Shown here one piece after another: positions 47,701 to 62,300 of a stretch of DNA of 64,000 nt. The notes beneath the pieces are model-generated. The model did no database searches. It was not told the DNA's origin and worked only from the letters and a program-made list of their open reading frames with translations. The stretch lies in the NCBI GenBank assembly GCA_947579665.1, contig OX388348.1:9486001-9550000 (forward strand). Reading direction: 5' to 3'. This DNA is from Sympetrum striolatum (Eukaryota; Arthropoda; Insecta; Odonata; Libellulidae). A program made the position numbers and the translations under genes. How positions within the stretch are numbered: position 1 is the stretch's first letter; every line of letters begins with the position of its first letter.

Positions 47701-48724
47701 AATCGTAAATATTATGATAAATAAGTATCTTATAATAATCATATAGATTAAAGTTAGATTCGATCGTTGTAATTCGTCATTCTTATTGAATTTGGATATT
47801 GAATGAGATTATTTTTTTTTCTGTCTAATTTCCTCTTCTTTGCCCTTATTTAGATCATTCCCTGGGGTAACGAAGGATTTCTAAGGGATGCTGTAAGGAT
47901 TCTAAGAGAGAAAGGACCGGATAAATCGTAAATATTATGATAAATAAGTATCTTATAATAATCATATAGATTAAAGTTAGATTCGATTGTTGTAATTCGT
48001 CATTTATATTGAATTTTGATATTGAATGAGATTATTTTCTTTTCAGTCTAATTTCCTCTTCTTTGCCCTTATTTAGATCATTCCCTGGGGTAACGAAGGA
48101 TTTCTAAGGGATGCTGTAAGGATTCTAAGAGAGAAGGGATCGGATAAATCGTAAATATTATGATAAATAAGTATCTTATAATAATCATATAGATTAAAGT
48201 TAGATTCGATTGTTGTAATTCGTCATTTATATTGAATTTTGATATTGAATGAGATTATTTTTTTTTCTGTCTAATTTCCTATTCTTTGCCCTTATTTAGA
48301 TCATTCCCTGGGGTAACGAAGGAATTTTAAGGGATGCTGTAAGGATTCTAAGAGAGAAGGGACCGGATAAATCGTAAATATTATGATTAATAAGTATCTT
48401 ATAATAATCATAGCGAATTAAGTTAGATTCGATTGTTGTAATTTGTCATTTTTATTGAATTTTGATATTGAATGAGATTATTTTCTTTTCTGTCTAATTT
48501 CCTCTTCTTTGCCCTTATTTAGATCATTCCCTGGGGTAACGATGGATTTCTAAGGGATGCTGTAAGGATTCTAAGAGAGAAGGGACCGGATAAATCGTAA
48601 ATATTATGATAAATAAGTATCTCATAATAATCATATAGATTAAAGTTAGATTCGATTGTTGTAATTAGTTATTTTAATTGAATTTTGATATTGAATGAGA
48701 TTATTTTCTTTTCTGTCTAATTTC
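38741..48724 (+). repeat. ~10-kb super-unit 1 of the satellite
   Basis: Its variant order is repeated in 48725-59328. The rare CTCCTCTTTG variant is at 38741 and 48725, and TAATTCTTCATTTTT at 38901 and 48885 (both +9984). The short monomer is at 42395 and 52159 (+9764). GGTATTGAATGAG is at 44227 and 55279 (+11052), and TAGCGAATTAAG at 48411 and 59015 (+10604). The changing offset shows gains and losses of whole monomers after duplication. Confidence 0.8.
42395..42406 (+). repeat. Short-monomer junction marker
   Basis: GGATTAAGTTAG marks a 49-bp internal deletion that shortens the monomer to about 174 bp. The same junction is found at 21571, 25755, 27487, 42395, 52159 and 53224. Identical breakpoints indicate one ancestral event spread by duplication. 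Confidence 0.75.
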
Positions 48725-51700
48725 CTCCTCTTTGCCCTTATTCAGATCATTCCCTGGGGTAACGAAGGAATTTTAAGGGATGCTGTAAGGATTATAAGAG
48801 AGAAGGGACCGGATAAATCGTAAATATTATAATAAATAAGTATCTTATAATAATCATATAGATTAAAGTTAGATTAGATTGTTGTAATTCTTCATTTTTA
48901 TTGAATTTTGATATTGAATGAGATTATTTTCTTTTCTGTCTAATTTCCTCTTCTTTGCCCTTATTCAGATCATTCCCTGAGGCAACGAAGGAATTTTAAA
49001 GGATGCTGTAAGGATTATAAGAGAGAAGGGACCGGATAAATCGTAAATATTATGATAAATAAGTATTTTTAATATAATCATATAGATTAAAGTTAGATTT
49101 GATTGTTGTAATTCGTCATTTTAATTGAATTTTGATATTATATGAGATTATTTTCTTTTCTGTCTAATTTCCTCTTCTTTGCCCTTATTCAGATCATTCC
49201 CTGAGGTAACAGAGGATTTCTAAGGGATGCTGTAAGGATTCTAAGAGAGAAGGGATCGGATAAATCGTAAATATTATGATAAATAAGTATCTTATGATAA
49301 TCATAAAGATTAAAGTTAGATTCGATTGTTGTAATTCGTCATTTTAATTGAATTTTGATATTGAATGAGATTATTTCCTTTTCTGTCTGATTTCCTCTTC
49401 TTTTCCCTTATTCAGATCATTCTCTTAGGTAACGAAGGATTTCTAAGGGATGCTGTATGGATTCTAAGAGAGAAGGGACCGGATAAATCGTAAATATTAT
49501 GATAAATAAGTATCTTATAATAATCATATAGATTAAAGTTAGATTCGATTGTTGTAATTCGTCATTTTAATTGAATCGTGATATTGAATGAGATTATTTT
49601 CTTTTCTGTCTAATTTCCTCTTCTTTGCCATTATTCAGATCATTCCCTGAGGTAACGAAGGATTTTTAAGGGATGCTGTAAGGATTCTAAAAGAGAAGGG
49701 ACCGGATGAATCGTAAATATTATGATAAATAAGTATCTTATAATAATCATATAGATTAAAGTTAGATTCGATTGTTGTAATTCGTCATTTTAATTGAATT
49801 TTTATATTGAATGAGATTATTTTCTTTTCTGTCTAATTTCCTCTTCTTTGCCCTTATTCAGATCATTCCCTGAGGTAACAGAGGATTTCTAAGGGATGCT
49901 GCAAGGATTCTAAGAGAGAAGGGATCGGTAAAATCGTAAATATTATGATAAATAAGTATCTTATGATAATCATATAGATTAAAGTTATATTCGATTGTTG
50001 TAATTCGTCATTTTAATTGAATTTTGATATTGAATGAGATTATTTCCTTTTCTGTCTGATTTCCTCTTCTTTGCCCTTATTCAGATCATTCCCTGAGGTA
50101 ACGAAGGATTTCTAAGAGATGCTGTAAGGAATCTAAGAGAGAAGGGACCGGATAAATCGTAAATATTATGATAAATAAGTATCTTATAATAATCATATAG
50201 ATTAAAGTTAGATTCGATTGTTGTAATTCGTCATTTTAATTGAATCTTGATATTGAATGAGATTATTTTCTTTTCTGTCTAATTTCCTCTTGTTTGCCCT
50301 TATTCAGATCATTCCCTGAGGTAACGAAGGAATTTTAAAGGATGCTGTAAGGATTATAGGAGAGAAGGGACCGGATAAATCGTAAATATTATGATAAATA
50401 CGTATTTTAAATATAATCATATACATTAAAGTTAGATTTGATTGTTGTAATTCGTCATTTTAATTGAATTTTGATATTGAATGAGATTATTTTCTTTTCT
50501 GTCTAATTTCCTCTTCTTTGCCCTTATTCAGATCATTCCCTGAGGTAACGAAGGATTTCTAAGGGATGCTGTAAGGATTCTAAGAGAGAAGGGACCGGAG
50601 AAATCGTAAATATTATGATAAATAAGTATCTTATAATAATCATATAGATTAAAGTTAGATTCGATTGTTGTAATTCGTCATTTTAATTGAATCTTGATAT
50701 TGAATGAGATTATTTTCTTTTCTGTCTAATTTCCTCTTCTTTGCCCTTATTCAGATCATTCCCTGAGGTAACGAAGGATTTTTAAGGGATGCTGTAAGGA
50801 TTCTATGAGAGCAGGGACCGGATAAATCGTAAATACCATCATAAATAAGTATCTTATAATAATCATGTAGATTAAGTTAGATTCGATTGTTGTAATTCGG
50901 CATTTTAATTGAATCTTGACATTGAATGAGATTATTTTCTTTTATGTCTAATTTCCTCTTTTTTGCCCTTATTCAGATCATTCCCTGAGGTAACGAAGGA
51001 TTTTTAAGGGATGCTGTAAGGATTCTAAGAGAGAAGGGACCGGATAAATCGTAAATATTATGATAAAAAAGTATCTTATAATAATCATATAGATTAAAGT
51101 TAGATTCGATTGTTGTAATTCGTCATTTTTATTGAATTTTGATATTGAATGAGATTATTTTCTTTTCTGTCTAATTTCCTCTTCTATGCCCTTATTCAGA
51201 TCATTCCCTGAGGTAACGAAGGAATTTTAAGGGATGCTGTAAGGATTCTAAGAGAGAAGGGACTGGATAAATCGTAAATATTATGATAAATAAGTATCTT
51301 ATAATAATCATATAGATTAAAGTTAGATTCGATTGTTGTAATTCGTCATTTTAAGTGAATTTTGATATTGAATGAGATTATTTTCTTTTATGTCTAATTT
51401 CCTCTTCTTTGCCCTTATTCAGATCATTCCCTGAGGTAAAAAAGGATTTCTAAGGGATGCTGTAAGTATTCTAAGAGAGAAGGGACCGGATAAATCGTAA
51501 ATATTATGATAAATAAGTATCTTATAATAATCATATAGATTAAAGTTAGATTCGATTGTTGTAATTCGTCATTTTAATTGAATTTTTATTTTCAATGAGA
51601 TAATTTTCTTTTCTGTCTAATTTCCTCTTCTTTGCCCTTATTCAGATCATTTTCTGAGGTAACGAAGGATTTCTAAGGGATGCTGTAAGGATTCTAAGTG

Positions 51701-54700
51701 AGAAGGGACCAGATAAATCGTAAATATTATGATAAATAAGTATCTTATAATAATCATATAGATTAAAGTTAGATTCGATTGTTGTAATTCGTCGTTTTAA
51801 TTGAAAAATTTTATTTTCAATGAGATAATTTTCTTTTCTGTCTAATTTCCTCTTCCTTGCCCTTATTCACATCATTCCCTGAGGTAACGAAGGAATTTTA
51901 AGGGATGCTGTAAGGATTCTAAGATAGAAGGGACCGGATAAATCGTAAATATTATGATAAATAAGTATCTTATAATAATCATATAGATTAAAGTTAGATT
52001 CGATTGTTGTAAATCGTAATTGTAATTGAATTTTGATATTGAATGAGATTATTTTCTTTTCTGTCTAATTTCCTCTTCTTTGCCCTTATTCAGATCATTC
52101 CCTGAGGTAACGAAGGAATTTTAAGGGATGCTGTAAGGATTCTAAGAGAGAAGGGACCGGATTAAGTTAGATTCGATTGTTTTAATTCGTCATTTTAATT
52201 GAATTTTGATATTGAATGAGATTATTTTCTTTTCTGTCTAATTTCCTCTTCTTTGCCCTTATTTAGATCATTCCCTGGGGTAACGAAGGATTTCTAAGGG
52301 ATGCTGTAAGGATTCTAAGAGAGAAGGGACCGGATAAATCGTAAATATTATGATAAATAAGTATCTCATAATAATCATATAGATTAAAGTTAGATTCGAT
52401 TATTGTAATTCGTCATTTTAATTGAATTTTGATATTGAATGAGATTATTTTCTTTTCTGTCTAATTTCCTCTTCCTTGCCCTTATTTAGATCATTCCCTG
52501 GGGTAACGAAGGATTTCTAAGGGATGCTGTAAGGATTGTAAGAGAGAAGGGACCGGATAAATCGTAAATATTATGATAAATAAGTATCTTATAATAATCA
52601 TATTGATTAAAGTTAGATTCGATTGTTGTAATTCGTCATTTTAATTGAAGTTTGATATTGAATGAGATTATTTTTTTTTCTGTCTAATTTCCTCTTCTTT
52701 GCCCTTATTTAGATCATTCCCTGGGGTAACGAAGGATTTCTAAGGGATGCTGTAAGGATTGTAAGAGAGAAGGGACCGGATAAATCGTAAATATTATGAT
52801 AAATAAGTATCTTATAATAATCATATAGATTAAAGTTGGATTCGATTGTTTTAATTCGTCATTTATATTGAATTTTGATATTGAATGAGATTATTTTCTT
52901 TTCAGTCTAATTTCCTCTTCTTTGCCCTTATTTAGATCATTCCCTGGGGTAACGAAGGATTTCTAAGGGATGCTGTAAGGATTCTAAGAGAGAAGGGATC
53001 GGATAAATCGTAAATATTATGATAAATAAGTAACTTATAATAATCATATAGATTAAAGTTAGATTCGATTGTTGTAATTCGTCATTTATATTGAATTTTG
53101 ATATTGAATGAGATTATTTTCTTTTCTGTCTAATTTCCTCTTCTTTGCCCTTATTCAGATCATTCCCTGAGGTAACGAAGGAATTTTAAGGGATGCTGTA
53201 AGGATTCTAAGAGAGAAGGGACCGGATTAAGTTAGATTCGATTGTTTTAATTCGTCATTTTAATTGAATTTTGATATTGAATGAGATTATTTTCTTTTCT
53301 GTCTAATTTCCTCTTCTTTGCCCTTATTTAGATCATTCCCTGGGGTAACGAAGGATTTCTAAGGGATGCTGTAAGGATTCTAAGAGAGAAGGGACCGGAT
53401 AAATCGTAAATATTATGATAAATAAGTATCTCATAATAATCATATAGATTAAAGTTAGATTCGATTATTGTAATTCGTCATTTTAATTGAATTTTGATAT
53501 TGAATGAGATTATTTTCTTTTCTGTCTAATTTCCTCTTCCTTGCCCTTATTTAGATCATTCCCTGGGGTAACGAAGGATTTCTAAGGGATGCTGTAAGGA
53601 TTGTAAGAGAGAAGGGACCGGATAAATCGTAAATATTATGATAAATAAGTATCTTATAATAATCATATTGATTAAAGTTAGATTCGATTGTTGTAATTCG
53701 TCATTTTAATTGAAGTTTGATATTGAATGAGATTATTTTCTTTTCTGTCTAATTTCCTCTTCTTTGCCCTTATTCAGATCATTCCCTGAGGTAACGAAGG
53801 AATTTTAAGGGATGCTGTAAGGATTCTAAGAGAGAAGGGACCGGATAAATCGTAAATATTATGATAAATAAGTATCTTATAATAATCATATAGACTAAAG
53901 TTAGATTCGATTGTTGTAATTCGTCATTTTAATTGAATTTTGATATTGAATGAGATTATTTTCTTTTCTGTATAATTTCCTCTTCTTTGCCCTTATTTAG
54001 ATCATTCCCTGGGGTAACGTATGAATTTTAAGGGATGCTGTAAGGATTCTAAGAGAGAAAGGACCGGATAAATCGTAAATATTATGATAAATAAGTATCT
54101 TATAATAATCATAGCGATTAAAGTTAGATTCGAATGATGTAATTCGTCATTTTTATTGAATTTTGATATTGAACGAGATTATTTTCTTTTCTGTCTAATT
54201 TCCTCTTCTTTGCCCTTATTTAGATCATTCCCTGGGGTAACGAAGGATTTCTTAGGGATGCTGTAAGGATTCTAAGAGAGAAGGGACCGGATAAATCGTA
54301 AATATTATGATAAATAAGTATCTTATAATAATCATATAGATTAAAGTTAGATTCGATCGTTGTAATTCGTCATTCTCATTGAATTTGGATATTGAATGAG
54401 ATTATTTTTTTTTCTGTCTAATTTCCTCTTCTTTGCCCTTATTTAGATCATTCCCTGGGGTAACGAAGGATTTCTAAGGGATGCTGTAAGGATTCTAAGA
54501 GAGAAGGGACCGGATAAATCGTAAATATTATGATAAATAAGTATCTTATAATAATCATATAGATTAAAGTTGGATTCGATTGTTTTAATTCGTCATTTAT
54601 ATTGAATTTTGATATTGAATGAGATTATTTTCTTTTCAGTCTAATTTCCTCTTCTTTGCCCTTATTTAGATCATTCCCTGGGGTAACGAAGGATTTCTAA

Positions 54701-57700
54701 GGGATGCTGTAAGGATTCTAAGAGACAAGGGATCGGATAAATCGTAAATATTATGATAAATAAGTATCTTATAATAATCATATAGATTAAAGTTAGATTC
54801 GATTGTTGTAATTCGTCATTTATATTGAATTTTGATATTGAATGAGATTATTTTTTTTCTGTCTAATTTCCTCTTCTTTGCCCTTATTTAGATCATTCCC
54901 TGGGGTAACGAAGGATTTCTAAGGGATGCTGTAAGGATTCTAAGAGAGAAGGGACCGGATAAATCGTAAATATTATGATAAATAAGTATCTTATAATAAT
55001 CATAGCGAATTAAGTTAGATTCGATTGTTGTAATTTGCCATTTTTATTGAATTTTGATATTGAATGAGATTATTTTCTTTTCTGTCTAATTTCCTCTTCT
55101 ATGCCCTTATTCAGATCATTCCCTGGGGTAACGAAGGAATTTTAAGGGATGCTGTAAGGATTCTAAGAGAGAAGGGACCGTATAAATCGTAAATATTATG
55201 ATAAATAAGTATCTTATAATAATCATATAGATTAAAGTTAGATTCGATTGTTGTAATTCGTCATTTTAATTGAATTTTGGTATTGAATGAGATTATTTTC
55301 TTTTATGTTTAATTTCCTCTTCTTTGCCCTTATTCAGATCATTCCCTGAGGTAACGAAGGAATTTTTAGGGATGCTGTAAGGATTCTAAGAGAGAAGGGG
55401 CCGGATAAATCGTACATATTATGATTAATAAGTATCTTATAATAATCATATAGATTAAAGTTAGATTCGATTGTTGTAATTCGTCATTTTAATTGAATTT
55501 TGATATTGAATGAGATTATTTTCTTTTCTGTCTAATTTTCTCAGCTTTGCCCTTATTTAGATCATTCCCTGGGGTAACGAACGATTTCTATGGGATGCTG
55601 TAAGGATTCTAAGAGAGAAGGGACCGGATATATCGTAAATATTATGATAAATAAGTATCTTATAATAATCATAGCGATTAAAGTTAGATTCGAATGTTGT
55701 AATTCGTCATTTTTATAGAATTTTGATATTGAATGAGATTATTTTCTTTTCTGTCTAATTTCCTCTTCTTTGCCCTTATTTAGATCATTCCCTGGGGTAA
55801 CGAAGGATTTCTAAGGGATGCTGTAAGGATTCTAAGAGAGAAGGGACCGGATAAATCGTAAATATTATGATAAATAAGTATCTTATAATTATCATATAGA
55901 TTAAAGTTAGATTCGATTGTTGAAATTCGTCATTCTTATTGAATATGGATATTGAATGAGATTATTTTTTTTTCTGTCTAATATCCTCTTCTTTGCCCTT
56001 ATTTAGATCATTCCCTGGGGTAACGAAGGATTTCTAAGGGATGCTGTAAGGATTCTAAGAGAGAAGGGACCGGATAAATCGTAAATATTATGATAAATAA
56101 GTATCTTATAATAATCATAGCAATTAAAGTTAGATTCGAATGTTGTAATTCGTCATTTTTATTGAATTTTGATATTGAATGAGATTATTTTCTTTTCTGT
56201 CTAATTTCCTCTTCTTTGCCCTTATTTAGATCATTCCCTGGGGTAACGTATGAATTTTAAGGGATGCTGTAAGGATTCTAAGAGAGAAAGGACCGGATAA
56301 ATCCTAAATATTATGATAAATAAGTATCATATAATAATCATATAGACTAAAGTTAGATTTGATTGTTGTAATTCGTCATTTTAATTGAATTTTGATATTG
56401 AATGAGATTATTTTCTTTTCTGTCTAATTTCCTCTTCTTTGCCCTTATTCAGATCATTCCCTGGGGTAACGAAGGATTTCTTAGGGATGCTGTAAGGATT
56501 CTAAGATAGAAGGGACCGGATAAATCGTAAATATTATGATAAATAAGTATCTTATAATAATCATAGCGATTAAAGTTAGATTCGATTGTTGTAATTCGTC
56601 ATTTTTATTGAATTTTGATATTGTATAAAATTATTTTCTTTTCTGTATAATTTCCTCTTCTTTGCCCTTATTTAGATCATTCCCTGGGGTAACGTATGAA
56701 TTTTAAGGGATGCTGTAAGGATTCTAAGAGAGAAAGGACCGGATAAATCGTAAATATTATGATAAATAAGTATCTTATAATAATCATAGCGATTAAAGTT
56801 AGATTCGAATGATGTAATTCGTCATTTTTATTGAATTTTGATATTGAACGAGATTATTTTCTTTTCTGTCTAATTTCCTCTTCTTTGCCCTTATTTAGAT
56901 CATTCCCTGGGGTAACGAAGGATTTCCTAGGGATGCTGTAAGGATTCTAAGAGAGAAGGGACCGGATAAATCGTAAATATTATGATAAATAAGTATCTTA
57001 TAATAATCATATAGATTAAAGTTAGATTCGATCGTTGTAATTCGTCATTCTTATTGAATTTGGATATTGAATGAGATTATTTATTTTCTGTCTAATTTCC
57101 TCTTCTTTGCCCTTATTTAGATCATTCCCTGGGGTAACGGAGGATTTCTAAGGGTTCTTGTAAGGATTCTAAGAGAGAAGGGATCGGATAAATCGTAAAT
57201 ATTATGATAAATAAGTATCTTATAATAATCATATAGATTAAAGTTAGATTCGATTGTTGTAATTGGTCATTTTAATTGAATTTTGATATTGAATGAAATT
57301 ATTTTCTTTTCTGTCTAATTTCCTCTTCTTTGCCCTTATTTAGATCATTCCCTGGGGTAACGTATGAATTTTAAGGGATGCTGTAAGGATTCTAAGAGAG
57401 AAAGGACCGGATAAATCGTAAATATTATGATAAATAAGTATCTTATAATAATCATATAGATTAAAGTAAGATTTGATTTTTGTAATTCGTCATTTTTATT
57501 GAATTTTGATATTGAATGAGATTATTTTCTTTTCTGTCTAATTTCCTCTTCTTTGCCCTTATTTAGATCATTCCCTGGGGTAACGTATGAATTTTAAGGG
57601 ATGCTGTAAGGATTCTAAGAGAGAAAGGACCGGATAAATCCTAAATATTATGATAAATAAGTATCATATAATAATCATATAGACTAAAGTTAGATTCGGT

Positions 57701-59328
57701 TGTTGTAATTCGTCATTTTAATTGAATTTTGATATTGAATGAGATTATTTTCTTTTCTGTCTAATTTCCTCTTCTTTGCCCTTATTCAGATCATTCCCTG
57801 GGGTAACGAAGGATTTCTTAGGGATGCTGTAAGGATTCTAAGATAGGAGGGACCGGATAAATCGTAAATATTATGATAAATAAGTATCTTATAATAATCA
57901 TACCGATTAAAGTTAGATTCGATTGTTGTAATTCGTCATTTTATTGAATTTTGATATTGAATGAAATTATTTTCTTTTCTGTATAATTTCCTCTTCTTTG
58001 CCCTTATTTAGATCATTCCCTGGGGTAACGTATGAATTTTAAGGGATGCTGTAAGGATTCTAAGAGAGAAAGGACCGGATAAATCGTAAATATTATGATA
58101 AATAAGTATCTTATAATAATCATAGCGATTAAAGTTAGATTCGAATGATGTAATTCGTCATTTTTATTGAATTTTGATATTGAACGAGATTATTTTCTTT
58201 TCTGTCTAATTTCCTCTTCTTTGCCCTTATTTAGATCATTCCCTGGGGTAACGAAGGATTTCTTAGGGATGCTGTAAGGATTCTAAGAGAGAAGGGACCG
58301 GATAAATCGTAAATATTATGATAAATAAGTATCTTATAATAATCATATAGATTAAAGTTAGATTCGATCGTTGTAATTCGTCATTCTTATTGAATTTGGA
58401 TATTGAATGAGATTATTTTTTTTTCTGTCTAATTTCCTCTTCTTTGCCCTTATTTAGATCATTCCCTGGGGTAACGAAGGATTTCTAAGGGATGCTGTAA
58501 GGATTCTAAGAGAGAAGGGACCGGATAAATCGTAAATATTATGATAAATAAGTATCTTATAATAATCATATAGATTAAAGTTAGATTCGATTGTTGTAAT
58601 TCGTCATTTATATTGAATTTTGATATTGAATGAGATTATTTTCTTTTCAGTCTAATTTCCTCTTCTTTGCCCTTATTTAGATCATTCCCTGGGGTAACGA
58701 AGGATTTCTAAGGGATGCTGTAAGGATTCTAAGAGAGAAGGGATCGGATAAATCGTAAATATTATGATAAATAAGTATCTTATAATAATCATATAGATTA
58801 AAGTTAGATTCGATTGTTGTAATTCGTCATTTATATTGAATTTTGATATTGAATGAGATTATTTTTTTTTCTGTCTAATTTCCTCTTCTTTGCCCTTATT
58901 TAGATCATTCCCTGGGGTAACGAAGGAATTATAAGGGATGCTGTAAGGATTCTAAGAGATAAGGGACCGGATAAATCGTAAATATTATGATTAATAAGTA
59001 TCTTATAATAATCATAGCGAATTAAGTTAGATTCGATTGTTGTAATTTGTCATTTTTATTGAATTTTGATATTGAATGAGATTATTTTCTTTTCTGTCTA
59101 ATTTCCTCTTCTTTGCCCTTATTTAGATCCTTCCCTGGGGTAACGAAGGATTTCTAAGGGATGCTGTAAGGATTCTAAGAGAGAAGGGACCGGATAAATC
59201 GTAAATATTATCATAAATAAGTATCTCATAATAATCATATAGATTAAAGTTAGATTCGATTGTTGTAATTAGTTATTTTAATTGAATTTTGATATTGAAT
59301 GAGATAATTTTCTTTTCTGTCTAATTTC
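48725..59328 (+). repeat. ~10.6-kb super-unit 2 of the satellite
   Basis: Second copy of the super-unit at 38741. It contains an additional local tandem duplication of 1065 bp (short-monomer marks at 52159 and 53224). A segment near 56304 is repeated 1337 bp later (6 monomers; the mark CCGGATAAATCCTAAATA). Confidence 0.8.
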
Positions 59329-62300
59329 CTCTTCTTTGCCCTTATTTAGATCATTCCCTGAGGTAACGAAGGATTTCTAAGGGGTGCTTTAAGGATTCTA
59401 AGAGAGAAGGGACCGGATAAATCGTAAATATTATGATAAATAAGTATCTTATAATAATCATATAGATTAAAGTTAGATTCGATTGTTGTAATTCGTCATT
59501 TTTATTGAATTTTGATATTGAATGAGATTATTATCTTTTCTGTCTAATTTCCTCTTCTCTGCCCTTATTTAGATCATTCCCTTGGGTAACGAAGGATTTC
59601 TAAGGGATGCTGTAAGGATTCTAAGAGAGAAGGGACCGGATAAATCGTAAATATTATGATAAATAAGTATCTCATAATAATCATATAGATTAAAGTTAGA
59701 TTCGATTGTTGTCATTCGTTATTTTAATTGAATTTTGATATTGAATGAGATTATTTTCTTTTCAGTCTAATTTTCTCTTCTTTGCCCTTATTTAGATCAT
59801 TCCCTGGGGTAACGAAGGATTTCTAAAGGATGCTGTAAGGATTCTAAGAGAGAAGGGACCGGATAAATCGTAAATATTATGATAAATAAGTATCTTATAA
59901 TAATCATAGAGATTAAAGTTAGATTCGATTGTTGTAATTCTTTATTTTTATTGAATTTTGATATTGAATGAGATTATTATCTTTTCTGTCTAATTTCCTC
60001 TTCTCTGCCCTTATTTAGATCATTCCCTGGGGTAACGAAGGATTTCTAAGGGATGCTGTAAGGATTCTAAGAGAGACGGGACCGGATAAATCGTAAATAT
60101 TATGATAAATAAGTATCTTATAATAATCATAGAGATTCAAGTTAGATTCGATTGTTGTAATTCGTCATTCTTATTGAATTTTGATATTGAATGAGATTAT
60201 TTTTTTTTCTGTCTAATTTCCTCTTCTTTGCCCTTATTTAGATCATTCCCTGGGTAACGAAGGATTTCTAAGGGATGCTGTAAGGATTCTAAGAGAGAAG
60301 GGACCAGATAAATCGTAAATATTATGATAAATAAGTATCTTATAATAATCATAGCGAATTAAGTTAGATTCGATTGTTGTAATTTGCCATTTTTATTGAA
60401 TTTTGATATTGAATGAGATTATTTTCTTTTCTGTCTAATTTCCTCTTCTTTGCCCTTATTTAGATCATTCTTGGGGTAACGAAGGATTTCTAAGGGATGC
60501 TGTAAGGATTCTAAGAGAGAAGGGACCGGATAAATCGTAAATATTATGATAAATAAGTATCTTATAATAATCATATAGATTAAAGTTAGATTCGATTGTT
60601 GTAATTCGTCATTTATATTGAATTTTGATATTGAATGAGATTATTTTTTTTCTGTCTAATTTCCTCTTCTTTGCCCTTATTTAGATCATTCCCTGGGGTA
60701 ACGAAGGATTTCTAAGGGATGCTGTAAGGATTCTAAGAGAGAAGGGATCGGATAAATCGTAAATATTATGATAAATAAGTATCTTATAATAATCATATAG
60801 ATTAAAGTTAGATTCGATTGTTGTAATTCGTCATTTATATTGAATTTTGATATTGAATGAGATTATTTTTTTTCTGTCTAATTTCCTCTTCTTTGCCCTA
60901 ATTTAGATCATTCCCTGGGGTAACGAAGGATTTCTAAGGGATGCTGTAAGGATTCTAAGAGAGAAGGGACCGGATAAATCGTAAATATTATGATAAATAA
61001 GTATCTTATAATAATCATAGCGAATTAAGTTAGATTCGATTGTTGTAATTTGCCATTTTTATTGAATTTTGATATTGAATGAGATTATTTTCTTTTCTGT
61101 CTAATTTCCTCTTCTTTGCCCTTATTCAGATCATTCCCTGAGGTAACGAAGGATTTCTAAGGGATGCTGTAAGGATTCTAAGAGAGAAGGGATCGGATAA
61201 ATCGTAAATATTATGATAAATAAGTATCTTATAATAATCATATAGATTAAAGTTAGATTCGATTGTTGTAATTGGTCATTTTAATTGAATTTTGATATTG
61301 AATGAAATTATTTTCTTTTCTGTCTAATTTCCTCTTCTTTGCCCTTATTCAGATCATTCCCTGGGGTAACGAAGGATTTCTTAGGGATGCTGTAAGGATT
61401 CTAAGATAGGAGGGACCGGATAAATCGTAAATATTATGATAAATAAGTATCTTATAATAATCATACCGATTAAAGTTAGATTCGATTGTTGTAATTCGTC
61501 ATTTTTATTGAATTTTGATATTGAATGAAATTATTTTCTTTTCTGTATAATTTCCTCTTCTTTGCCCTTATTTAGATCATTCCCTGGGGTAACGTATGAA
61601 TTTTAAGGGATGCTGTAAGGATTCTAAGAGAGAAAGGACCGGATAAATCGTAAATATTATGATAAATAAGTATCTTATAATAATCATAGCGATTAAAGTT
61701 AGATTCGAATGATGTAATTCGTCATTTTTATTGAATTTTGATATTGAACGAGATTATTTTCTTTTCTGTCTAATTTCCTCTTCTTTGCCCTTATTTAGAT
61801 CATTCCCTGGGGTAACGAAGGATTTCTTAGGGATGCTGTAAGGATTCTAAGAGAGAAGGGACCGGATAAATCGTAAATATTATGATAAATAAGTATCTTA
61901 TAATAATTATATAGATTAAAGTTAGATTCGATCGTTGTAATTCGTCATTCTTATTGAATTTGGATATTGAATGAGATTATTTTTTTTTCTGTCTAATTTC
62001 CTCTTCTTTGCCCTTATTTAGATCATTCCCTGGGGTAACGAAGGATTTCTAAGGGATGCTGTAAGGATTCTAAGAGAGAAGGGACCGGATAAATCGTAAA
62101 TATTATGATAAATAAGTATCTTATAATAATCATATAGATTAAAGTTAGATTCGATTGTTGTAATTCGTCATTTACATTGAATTTTGATATTGAATGAGAT
62201 TATTTTCTTTTCAGTCTAATTTCTTCTTCTTTGCCCTTATTTAGATCATTCCCTGGGGTAACGAAGGATTTCTAAGGGATGCTGTAAGGATTCTAAGAGA

